NCBI GenBank assembly: GCA_028641055.1
Contig: CM054061.1
Coordinates: 27,639,523 to 27,703,522, forward strand
From: Alopecurus myosuroides
Lineage: Eukaryota; Streptophyta; Magnoliopsida; Poales; Poaceae
Direction of reading: 5' to 3'
Length of the DNA: 64,000 nt
The position numbers were made by a program, and so were the translations under genes. This document shows, piece by piece, positions 44,612-54,480 of this stretch (its first letter is position 1; every line of letters starts with the position of its first letter). The notes beneath the pieces were generated by a model that was not told the DNA's origin, did no database searches, and was given only the letters and a program-made list of their open reading frames with translations.

Positions 44612-45430
44612 AGTCCACGCGGAAGACACGCCGGCGACGGAGCTCAGAGCAAGCCACAATTTGAAATGCAGGACTGCTTTGCAACGATTAGAACGTTTTT
44701 TGGATCATTTTGCAAAGTGTGTTTTGTACGGTGTCTGCGACATTTGATTCGGGCCGGAGGGGGTAGTACTTATAAATTTTAACATTTTTTACCAGATTTT
44801 AAGATGTTTCGTTGGATGAGCTACATATATACGTCTCTTAACTAGAAGATACCATTGCACGTGGTACCGTACTAGCTATTTAGTGAGAAAACCACTTCTC
44901 AAAGACGTGTTGTTTTGAAATAAGAGAACGCATAGCCAAACTTTAACACCGGACAAAATTATATACTCCCTCCGTCTCAAATTAACTGTCACAAAAATGG
45001 AAAAAAAAAATATCTCTAACACTATATTATGTCTAGATACATCCACTTTTGTTCATCTTTGTGATAATTAATTTGAGACAAAGGAGATACTTTTTAAGGA
45101 ATTGAAGTAACATACATATTTTCTTGATAATTATTTTCGAAATATTTTTTCTGTTACAAATATATAATAACTCATAACTTAAAAATTAACAGAAAAGCTC
45201 CACTGAGATATGGCATAAATGAGCTCAAATTAAATACCGATACTCTACAAATATTCCTATTTTTTGCAGGAAATCTACAAACCCATGTCGCACATGAAGA
45301 TACTCCCTAAAAATTAGTGGGTTTAATCCGCTTATATAATAACTCATAACTTACAAATTAACAGAAAAGCCCCACTGAGATATGGCATCAATGAGCTCAA
45401 ATTAAATACTCATAATCTACAAATATTCTT
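44612..45430. repeat. Segmental duplication, copy C (downstream of F-box gene)
   Basis: Begins abruptly at CCACGCGGAAGACACGCC and follows copies A and B. It connects without a break to the complete F-box gene, which shows that the duplicated unit is the F-box gene plus its 3' flank. Confidence 0.8.
44966..45087. mobile_element. Stowaway MITE, copy C
   Basis: CTCCCTCCGTCTCAAATTAA ... TTAATTTGAGACAAAGGAGA between TA dinucleotides. Confidence 0.85.
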
Positions 45431-45505
45431 ATTTTTTGGAGGAAATTTACAAATGCATGTCGCACATGAAGAATACTCCCTAAGAAGTCGTGGGATTAAT
45501 CTGCT
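45160..45505. repeat. Tandem duplication across the F-box stop codon
   Basis: About 172-bp units: AATAACTCATAACTTA.AAATT ... CTACAAATATTC ... ATGTCGCACATGAAGA ... ACTCCCTAA(A/G)AA. The right unit contains the real 3' end of the F-box coding sequence, the left a decayed copy (45302-45332). Confidence 0.8.
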
Positions 45506-46760
45506 CACAAGTTACACCACGCGCATCTTTCCTGCTACCACCAAGCCGAGACATGAATAAAGTCGACCAATCCAGCATGAAGGGTTGGGCTGTCTCACCG
45601 ATAAGGTCTTTAAATTGTTGGTCTACATTCTCAGTTGTCCCAGATTTTAGATTAGCAACATGCACATATGGGTCCACGAAGAGCAATGTGTCACTCCGCT
45701 CAGCAACACATATAAAAGAAATACCATCCAGTTGACTCTTGGGTGGTTTTAGCTCGATTGTCCTAGTGCAGAGCCACTCGTCGGTACAATCCCCGTTCTC
45801 TCTTTGTTGACATGTCCAAATATCTATATGGCTTCGTTCCGAACCCAAGCGAATCAGTGACAGTGTCCCCTCAACGGTGCTGATGAGCTGCATTTCAAAG
45901 GATTCGAAGGGGCTCGAAAGAAATAGGAGCTTCTTCAAGGAGACGTGACCAGTATCGGCACTCACATCGAGTGTATAGTAGTTTGATGTGCTCTTTTTTT
46001 GATAAAGGTCGTATGTGTCCTTAAAGAGCCAGTGTGATGTGCCCCGACACACGACGGCGCTGCCCCATTTGAATGCATGTGTGATGTCGTCGCGGTCATC
46101 AAGGCAATCCCGAGGTGGAGTCCAGCTCGACTCATCGGACGAGAACGTGAAGAGATGGTACCGATGGCTCACGACATACTTGTTCACACAGATGATTAAC
46201 ACTTTGAAGAAGGAAGAGTACCCTGGAGACAACGACCCATGCTTCTGTCCGTTTGAGCAGCAGTCGGCTGTTGTTAGAACAGTGTAGCCGGCGATGTTGA
46301 GATGCGCACTGCGCTTGAGCGGCGGGAGCAACTCACATGTGCCGGCGAGGATGTTGCATACGGCCAGTTGGATGGGTTCACCTTGGACACGCTCCCTGAT
46401 CCGCACGAGGAGAAGACCCCGACGCGAGGTTAAAACTTTAGTATTGTCTAACAAGTCAGCGTCGCGGCACAAGGATCTGAGGGAGCAACGACTAGTGCTT
46501 ATGGGCGACCGCGGCGTGGGGACGAAGACTGGTTTCCCATCGTAGTTTCGCGCCGCGAAATATCCGACGAGAGTGGATGAATTGGGGGCATCCACGGGCC
46601 AGCGGCGACGGAGAAATGAAAGGTTGGCTACGAGGACATGCCATCGCTTACATGTCCTGGCACAGCGGAAAAGTGTGGCGGCATCAGTCACCCGTACAAG
46701 GATCTCCTGGAGGACGTCGTCTGGGAGGAGCGTGATCGTAGTGGGAGCCACCGTTTCCAT
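45480..46760 (-). CDS. F-box protein, complete, 426 residues
   Basis: Single-exon gene from ATG at 46760 to TAG at 45480. The F-box spans residues about 9-50 (LPDDVLQEILVRV, CARTCKRWH); the rest resembles the C-terminal domain of grass F-box proteins with short repeated strands (SSDESSWTPP, LSLIRLGSE, LFVDPYVHVANLKSG). By family it is a substrate adaptor for an SCF E3 ubiquitin ligase in nucleus or cytosol; the target cannot be inferred. The N-terminal half is nearly identical to 1-562 and the C-terminus to the fragment at 37262-37557. No signal or membrane segment. A TATA-like ATATAATA is about 70 bp upstream. Large, fast-turning F-box families are usual in grasses. Confidence 0.9.
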   Translation of the reverse strand: METVAPTTITLLPDDVLQEILVRVTDAATLFRCARTCKRWHVLVANLSFLRRRWPVDAPNSSTLVGYFAARNYDGKPVFVPTPRSPISTSRCSLRSLCRDADLLDNTKVLTSRRGLLLVRIRERVQGEPIQLAVCNILAGTCELLPPLKRSAHLNIAGYTVLTTADCCSNGQKHGSLSPGYSSFFKVLIICVNKYVVSHRYHLFTFSSDESSWTPPRDCLDDRDDITHAFKWGSAVVCRGTSHWLFKDTYDLYQKKSTSNYYTLDVSADTGHVSLKKLLFLSSPFESFEMQLISTVEGTLSLIRLGSERSHIDIWTCQQRENGDCTDEWLCTRTIELKPPKSQLDGISFICVAERSDTLLFVDPYVHVANLKSGTTENVDQQFKDLIGETAQPFMLDWSTLFMSRLGGSRKDARGVTCEQINPTTS

Positions 46761-46827
46761 CTTTCGACCCGATCGAGCTAGGGCTAGCGATGTTGTTTGG
46801 GTTGTGTTTTAGGTTTGGGCGGGCAGG

Positions 46828-46835
46828 TATTATAT
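46828..46835 (-). promoter_or_regulatory. TATA-like box of F-box gene
   Basis: ATATAATA on the minus strand, conserved at 630-637 in front of the left copy. Confidence 0.55.
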
Positions 46836-47528
46836 GGGCTGCACGTAATATTGGAGACACCTTCGAATCCTAAACGGACTCGTATTTGAACTGTACTGCG
46901 TCTGCTAATCGGACTCGAACTGTCCGCCTCCAGATCGAATTAATACACTGTTTCTTATGACTGCTCCCTCGGTCCTCGGAGTGGCGTGGTACGTGCAGTT
47001 CAGTATGACTTTGGCATCGATCTGGGTACACATACTTTGCCGTCGGGGAAGCAGCACTTCACATGGAAATCAGCAATCAGTGCAACGATTCATTCTTAGG
47101 GAAGCTGCCTTATTTACCCGGTGCTTGGTTGCCACCCTCCGTCCATGTGAGCGATCCAATCGAGCCACTAGGCATAATTCACACCTCTCGCTCCGAACAA
47201 AAAGCAAACAAAGACAATCCAAAAAAAAATTAGCGTCTCTCTATATATACGAGTCCATTGTCATGAAAGTCGCACCGTGTGCAGGTAGCCCGTGACTTGT
47301 GACTTGGACGAGTAGTGAACCGTTGTTCCGTTCTTGTTGACTTTATGGTCATCTCCGGCTCTTCTCCGGATCAAGCAGGTAATTGACTCTTAATTGACTC
47401 TTTGGCCTAGCTTCCTCTGATATTTATTTTTTGTTGCATGATGAATTGTTCGAACTGCATGAGCTCCCTCGTCGATCGAATCATCTGCATCTTTGTTCAT
47501 GTCTCGGCTTGGTAATAGTGGGAAAATA
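46836..47528. other. F-box upstream DNA and a small inverted F-box fragment
   Basis: Upstream sequence shared with 640-780. At 47500-47527 the plus strand reads TTCATGTCTCGGCTTGGT followed by related bases, matching the tail of the F-box coding sequence (LFMSRLGGS) in inverted orientation. An ATG at 47345 opens 11 codons to a GT at 47381, a possible exon of a divergent gene cut by the gypsy insertion. Confidence 0.4.
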
Positions 47529-48020
47529 TGTGACGAAGGCATGGATCCTAGACCCTGCGGGTAAGGACACCCCATCTCAGGCCCAAGGTTAAGGCCCAAG
47601 AAGAGAAGCCCTTGGAGTGTTTCAGAGGGCCCTGAAGCCCACTCGCATTGCCTTGCGGGTTAAGTTAGGAAACTTGTAACCGACATAGGGTTAGAGTTCG
47701 AGTCCTCTCCGAGTAGGGTTTGAGACCTGGACACCTATATAAGGCCAGGAGAGCCACCGGAAGAGAACCAAGCAAGACCGCACCACCAAAGCCTTGAGCT
47801 CGAGATCATACTCTCGACTTGAGCAACCACCATTTTAACCGATCTACTCGTTAATACAGATCGACAGAGGCAGGAGTAAGGGTTTTACCTCTACGAGGGC
47901 CCCGAACCTGGGTAAATCTTGCCCCCTGTTTAGCCGACGATCGTCACCAGCGCTCATGGGTTCTCCTATTCGAAACCCTATGGGTTCACCCGAGGGATTT
48001 GTAGAGTCTCAGATTCGACA
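47529..48020 (+). repeat. Gypsy 5' LTR (about 492 bp)
   Basis: Starts TGTGACGAAGGC and ends GATTCGACA; TATA box CTATATAAGG near 47735. The start is the less certain end because the partner LTR is outside the window. Confidence 0.65.
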
Positions 48021-48040
48021 ATTGGCGTCGTCTGTGTGAA
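48021..48040 (+). other. Primer-binding site of gypsy element
   Basis: ATTGGCGTCGTCTGTGTGAA is one or two bases away from the ATTGGCGCCGTCTGTGGGAA form known in many grass gypsy elements. Confidence 0.65.
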
Positions 48041-48144
48041 CGGCGGGCGCTCGATCTCCGGCATCTTCGGCTTCCTCGACAACCAACTCCCATTGGAAAC
48101 CCTCGACTACGGCTCCGAACAATCCTATACGGATCGGATCTGTC

Positions 48145-49371
48145 ATGGTCACCCCTCACTCGCCGGAGTCACGCCTGGTATTCAGCGAGCTGGAAAGGAG
48201 CGTCACCCTGACGTTCGGAAGCTTAAAATTCGTGACCAACAGGGACGAGATCCTCCACTTCCCCGAAGATTCAGGATCAGAGTCAGAAGCTGTCGACTCG
48301 CGACCTTACCTGGAGACAGGTAGCGAGTCCATCCGCTTCAACTTCGGCGACTTCCACACCCTCTCGACAGAGGAACCATCTCGAGTCCGGAAAACTCTCC
48401 AAAATACGCCTAGGACTCACGGGCCACGACTGGCTCAAGTCTGCATGGCAGGATCGGATCAACTACCCCCAGAAACAGAACATAGCGCAGCAGAACGCGC
48501 CGAAATCGGAGTCACGCGGGAAGCTTGGGACCGAGCCAAGGAGGCTATGCGAACAAGCAAGACACCCGCAGCTGAGGCGCCACACGAAGACATGGTCGCC
48601 TACCACTATCATCTAGTGAGAGCGGCCGCAACCATCAAAGAGGCTCGAATAGATCTGGCCCGCCGAAGAAAAGCGGCGGACGAATCGAGTCAGCGACGAG
48701 CTGAGCTATCTATGACACCTTCGGTCGGAACCCGACCCGCAAGGAGGGGATACGCATCAACGTCTAGGGACATCGAGTCCTTGGGTGGAGCCAGCAGGTC
48801 AGTCGCACCTTCCCTTATGAGGGTTGACGAAGACGGGAACGTCTACCCGCAAACTCTTGCGGCCGCAGTCCTGGCCGCAGCAATTTACATGCAGATGAAC
48901 CAGCCGGCGGAAAGCGATCCTCGGGCCGAACAGTACAAGCAAGTGCGCAAAGGACTAGGCATGTCCGCCGCAAGGCTCGCCTCCTACGACTGCAGGAAGG
49001 CCGCCGAACAGCTGGAGAAGGAGAAGGAGAAAGAAAAAGAAGTGTCCCGCAAGCGTATAAGCACTTCGCCAAGAAGGGACAAGTCGCCACGCCGTGGTCG
49101 AGGAAAAGAAGCTCGACGCCGCGGCGGCAGTCGAAGCAGCAGCGAAGGCAGCTCAAGAGAGAAAAGCTCGCGACATCACAGCAGCCGCTCGCGAAAACGC
49201 AGCAAGGAGCCAAGGAAGGATGCTGACTGTGACCAGCCAGGATACGATGCGCGATCGTACATCGCACAAAATAGGGTAGACAGGGCAAGAGCAATGCGAA
49301 ATCGCGAACGCTCTTCGTCCGGCTCTTCGGATGACGAAACCTGCGGTGCACTTTGCTTCGCCCGCAGCTGA
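48145..49371 (+). pseudogene. Gypsy gag, N-terminal 408 codons, truncated by insertion
   Basis: ATG at 48145; the frame is open to the insertion point at 49368 and stops at once inside the SIRE-like LTR. The protein has an Ala-rich helical middle (AAAVLAAAIYMQMNQ), a Lys-Glu run and an Arg-Ser-rich tail (SSRHHSSRSRKRSKEPR). No zinc knuckle is reached. Composition fits the long gag of Tat/Retand-like gypsy elements. Truncated only by the insertion, so the host element was open until then. Confidence 0.65.
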
Positions 49372-50733
49372 AAGCTCATGATCCCTCTAATGATTTTGGT
49401 GATGATGATAACACGGGTATCACCTATCTAACAATGTTGTTTTAGACTGTGCAGCTATTATCTCAGATGCTTATTGTTATACTCTTGTCGGAAGATCAAA
49501 GAGAAGGTCTACACTCTGGAATTACTGCCACCGGATTTTTCAATATGCAGACCGGAAATTCCGGTGCTTATGGGGCGGAATATCCGGCCCCCAGCACCGG
49601 AATATTCCGGCCACTCTGGCATCCTCAAAGTGATCAAGATCTTCTCCAGCAGCCCGCGGACAGAAGCCAGAGCGGAAATTTGCCCCGGAAATTTCCGGTG
49701 CAAAAATCCGGCCCTCTGGGACTTAGCAGAAAAAGGAGTCCTCCCAGGTGCCCGCGCACAGAAGCTGGGGCGGAAATTTGCCCCGGAAATTTCCGGTGCA
49801 AATATCCGGCCCCTGGTCCTTAGCAATTTTCGTCAACGAGCTGGTGCCTGCGCGCAGAGATGGGGGCAGAGTATTGGGGCGGAATTTTCCGCCCCCGGAT
49901 ATTTCAAAAATCCGCCCCCCGGACTATTCAAATTTCCGTCCCAGACAGACCGGAAATTTCCGGTGCTAACACCGGAATATTCCGGCCCTAGAGGACTGCA
50001 ACGGTCAGAAATTGGAGGAGCCTATAAATAGTTGTCTTATTCCTCTAGATAGGCAGCTCGTCCATTCCTCTCTCTCCTCCATTGTTGTAGAGCTCAAAAC
50101 GCCCCGATCTCCCTCCTCCTCCAAATAAACTCGATGCCCTTCAAGGATCTCATGGAGGAGGACTAGATCTACCTTTTCACCAAGACAAAACGTGTGTACC
50201 CACACCACAACTCTTGGGATCTTGTAATCTCTTGGTTGCTTTGTCATCCAAGGGAAACCCTAGTGCTTGTAGCTTCCACCTTGTAGCAAGAAGCTTCGAT
50301 TGTTGAGAGCCTCCATCTCACTTGTGGAGTAGCCTCAACCCCTTGTAAAGGTTTGGTCAACGCCTTCAAGTCGACCTCATAGTGGAAACGAGAATCTCCC
50401 TCACCGGAGAAGCTCACGGAGAATAAGGTGTGCACAACCGTGCTATTGAGGAGTGCCTAGGTGGCTCCCCACCTCTCCAACGTAGACGTACTTCTTTCAA
50501 GAAGGAACTACGGGAAACATATCCTTGTCTCCGTGTTTTTCACTTGTGGTTATCTTGTGCCCTTACTTTACTTCCGTTTCTACTTGTCGCTTGTCACATA
50601 GGGTGTTTACTTAGTTGCACATTTAGATAACCAAGCTTTTACTTTCCCTAAGCCACCTCTAAAAGTGAAAAAGAATTAAAATTTGTAGGTCACCTATTCA
50701 CACCCCCCTCTAGTTGACCATCTTGCACTTTCA
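49369..50733 (+). repeat. SIRE-like 5' LTR, 1,365 bp
   Basis: Begins TGAAAGCTCATGATCCC and ends TTGCACTTTCA. Six perfect CCGGAA..TTCCGG palindromes lie at 49552, 49597, 49685, 49783, 49950 and 49972, all upstream of a TATA box TATAAATA at 50023. The left flank GCAGC (49364-49368) should be repeated beyond the right edge. Confidence 0.9.
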
Positions 50734-50735
50734 AT

Positions 50736-50748
50736 TGGTATCAGAGCC
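50736..50748 (+). other. Primer-binding site
   Basis: TGGTATCAGAGCC, complementary to initiator Met tRNA, two bases after the LTR. Confidence 0.92.
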
Positions 50749-51009
50749 TCGGCTCTTATATCGGGCTTAACCGCCTAAGAGTATCATGGTCAACGGAGAT
50801 GATCCCGAATCTACTAAGGAGGAGCTCTCCAAAATGGCCAACACTATAGCCAACCTAGAGACAACGGTTTGTACCATACAAACCCAATTGTCCAAGGTTA
50901 GTTCTAGTGTAGGCTCGGAGGTTTCCTCCATGAAGAAGATGTTGGAGGTCATGATGGGTAAACCTAAGGGACCGTCTCACTCTCCCACTACTGCAGAATG
51001 GCCTACCAG

Positions 51010-51245
51010 TGAGAGGCCCAAAATGCCCACTAGTGACGGGCATAGTGTCTGTCACCGATAACTAGTCACTGGTAATAGGTTACTAGTGACAGACAAGTGC
51101 CAGTCACTAGAATTTGTTTACTAGTGACAATAATTTATCTATGTCTGTCACTAGTTAGCCTTCACGGGTAGTGCTTTTACCTCGTTTGTACGACATTATC
51201 GGTGACGGATTCTTTGGTAGTTTCATAGTGTGTCAGTCACTAGTA
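51010..51245. repeat. CACTA left subterminal repeats
   Basis: Several ACTAGTGAC and GTCACTAG copies in both orientations, matching the opposite end of the element. Confidence 0.75.
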
Positions 51246-53445
51246 CATATTTTAGAAATAAAACATATATTTCACGAATAAACAAAAAAAATTGTATATG
51301 CATATCAATAACACAATATGATCACAGACAATCATAGATTACAAAATATGATGATAAGTACTACAAATTGGAATTAACATCGATATTCCAATATGAAAAA
51401 CCACTAGTGTCATTTCAGAACAACCAACACTTGGTGCTTGTGAAACTTCAAAACTTCCCCCATGTGCTTCCCACTCATCAGCTCCACCTGCTACCTACAA
51501 AAAATGTATCCCAAACTATCATTGAAATGTAGCTGCCACTGATTTAGGCAGTGAAACTCGTCAACTTGAACTTTCTAACATTCATCTACATGGGGCAAAA
51601 AAAAACACTTATTCAATAATCGAACATTTGTCTGCTGCCAATTATGATAACAAAAAAATATAGAAACTATAGGAGAAAACTCAAATGCTAATTTGGTACA
51701 TACGAACAAGATTACCAAAGCACAACCATGTATCAAAAATAAAAACCATCTTTGCTGGAAAGGACAAAGTATAAGCACCTAAGGAGGCATAAGAGATATG
51801 AAGACACTTCCAGACTGACTGAAACTTTGCACAAATGGCCTAAGAGCATGATACTCGATGAGCTTGGTTAGTGGGCATATGAACTAGAAGTTAATTCAGC
51901 AACACTCGGTTCATAAGCATGGTCAAACCTGAAGCCTCAAGTCGCAAGCCCAAAACCACCCTCTGTACACATCTTATGTAGAAACGACACTCAACAATTT
52001 TACACCACGATATGCTAACCATAATACTTCTATGCACGCTTGTCGTTCTACTATCAGGCGTCAAAATGCATGTTTCTATTCAAACAACATAAGGTTCCAA
52101 CATATAAAGATACAATAGATCCATAAAAATCTATTATGGCATTATAGTTTTACTGATCCAAAAAATAACTTACCGGTAACTGATCGTGATTTATATATCA
52201 TAAAAATGATGGAGTGAAGGTGTGAAATAGTTATGCTCTTTGGCACATCAATTTGCTATTAAATTGCTAGTTGCTACTTGTCTCTAGTAGACTAGGAACG
52301 ACCGCACACACAAAATTGCGCCATCCAAGGAACCATTCAGCGGAAGATCAGGTATAATAATATAAATACATCCTAGACAAAACTAGTTAACCCAGACTGC
52401 TACCACTCGGTATGAAACTTGTGAGTACTGGATGTGGCACTATATGAATGTTGTATTCAGGTGCTTTAATTTACAAGTACAGGAGCTTTGTCTCTGACTT
52501 GCTGAGCTTGCCAAGTGTTTGAAAAAAAAAAGATAGTTTCAGAATATTAATCTGGATTCAAAATTGGCACCAACAAGCATATATACTAATATTTTAGTAA
52601 TGAACGAATAGTAGTGCCACATATGTACCTCATGCGGTGATCCTGCATGCTTCATCAATTGGGCCGCAACCGCCATTTTTTTTCAAATGGAAAACGTGAG
52701 GTCCAGTAGTCCGATAACTATTGAGCAGCACGCTAGTGAAAAAAAAATGTACAATTAGTTTCATAAGATGTAGAATAATGATCATAAAACTAAAATGACC
52801 CGCTATGAGAAATCCATACATTGAGATTTCAAAGAAAAGAACAAATGCATGTCTAGAACCTTTTTCCACCAGGAGATGATAAGAACCATTTGCATCATAA
52901 AGCTTTTTCTGGTACGTGCAGACTTAGACATCCAGTATTCTCTAGTATCATATATATATCATAGTGTTAAATACTCCATTTAAAATTCCATTTTTATATT
53001 TTGGTTTCGTAGGTACATAATAATTGTAGTACTCTGATTGAAGCTTCATCTACGTATCCAACAGAATATCTACATCAAGTCAAAACATGCATCTACACCG
53101 CAAAACACTATGTGAATTCTGAAAGAGTCAATAGACCCGCTATAGCTGGCATCCTAGATGACCTGAATAGGACAGAAACACATTGCAACTAAAGATAAAC
53201 GAAAAACAGGCCATAGACCAGACCAAAAGCAGTAGTGATAAGAACCTAATTATCTACTTGAATAGCATGAATCAGACTTGCGGTTCCAAACAAGTTGTAA
53301 GAAAAGGGAGCAGCTAACTAGTACCAACCGTCGATTCATTATTCTATTTCGCAATACCGGTTACAAGTAAAACCAATGGTCACATGCTCCAACAAATCCT
53401 GGGATCGATCTATACCTTGTACAAGTGGCATGGGAACTAATTTAT
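51246..53445. other. CACTA interior, AT-rich
   Basis: No gene supported. On the minus strand 52672-52627 (MAVAAQLMKHAGSPHE before a GTACAT donor) could be one captured exon. Confidence 0.4.
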
Positions 53446-53880
53446 TTAGCAATACTCGTGCCTTACTAGCCGATTAGGGAACACAGAAACAAGGGAACAG
53501 ACCAGATGTTCAAAGCCTCGGGAACCACACGAGTAGTCCTCCGCCGATGGTGGCAGATCGGAAACCAGCAGAGGTCCCGGCAGCGGTAGCGGTAACCAGC
53601 AGCAGCCCCGGTGACGGTGGCGACAGTTGGCTCGAACCCTAGGCCACGACGGGGGCGTATGCGGCGGGGCGGATTGGCGACGTCGGCGACTTTGGGGCTG
53701 TGCAACGGCGGCGTAGGAGACGGGAGCCCTTGGGTTGTAGGTGAAGAAGAAGCACGGCGGCGTGGATGTCTCGCGACGTCGTCGGCGTGGAGGACTGGCG
53801 GTGTCAGGGGAGGGATGACTGGAGGGCTCGGGAGAAACTGCTTCTGTGCGACCGATGCGAAATTTTAGGAATTTGACCAA
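53446..53880 (-). pseudogene. Possible captured first exon in CACTA
   Basis: The frame from 53880 encodes 144 residues rich in Pro, Arg and Ser (SPEPSSHPSPDTASPPRRR..) in a GC-rich patch unlike its AT-rich surroundings. It looks like the 5' exon or leader of a plant gene, but no domain is recognisable and composition alone can produce such a frame. Confidence 0.3.
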
Positions 53881-54284
53881 CTCCAGAGGTCAAGGTCGAG
53901 CATAGGCGCACGTCCACCACTCATATGCTCCCATGTGGCCACCTTCTGTTTGCTAGCACATGTACTCTACGTTGATAAATTTAAGCTGCCTCCCTCTTGT
54001 ATAGCTGAATTGGTCGACCGATCCAGCTATTATATGATGCGTTAGTGGCTTGTGCATGTGCGGGCGCGGACGTATGTAACTAGTCGTGCATATGTCGGTC
54101 TCGTTGAACTTATCTATGCCGTTTAAGAAGGGTCTATCTGGCGGACGAGGATATTATTCCTTGTTAATTCAGATTAAAAGTTTATAGATTGTAAAAGGAT
54201 ATTATATGGTTTCGATTACATGTATAGTACATCAATAGATTTGATTGCAAGTAACGTGAGAAAATTAGCTAGCGTTTGGTACAT

Positions 54285-54480
54285 TATCAATGACGGGCAA
54301 GACTACAAACCCGTCACTAGTATTTTATAAAAATATCAGTGACAGGTGAGGATATTAGACTGTCACTAATATGTTCTACAGCCACCCTGCCAAGCTTTAC
54401 CAGTGACAGGCATATTGCCGCCTGTCACTGATATATGTTACCGGTGACCTACATATTTTTGCCCGTCACTGATGCGATGG
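54285..54480. repeat. CACTA right subterminal repeats
   Basis: Repeated CAGTGACAGG(T/C) and GTCACT motifs, mirror of the left end. Confidence 0.75.

Larger units (their letters stand above)
47529..49368 (+). mobile_element. Ty3-gypsy element, 5' portion, interrupted
   Basis: Consists of a probable 5' LTR, leader and the first 408 codons of gag, cut at 49368 by the SIRE-like insertion. The rest would resume beyond the right edge. The gypsy assignment rests on the primer site and gag composition, not on a visible pol. Confidence 0.7.

Noticed and set aside
48815..49351. 178-codon minus-strand frame
   Set aside because: Antisense shadow of gypsy gag.
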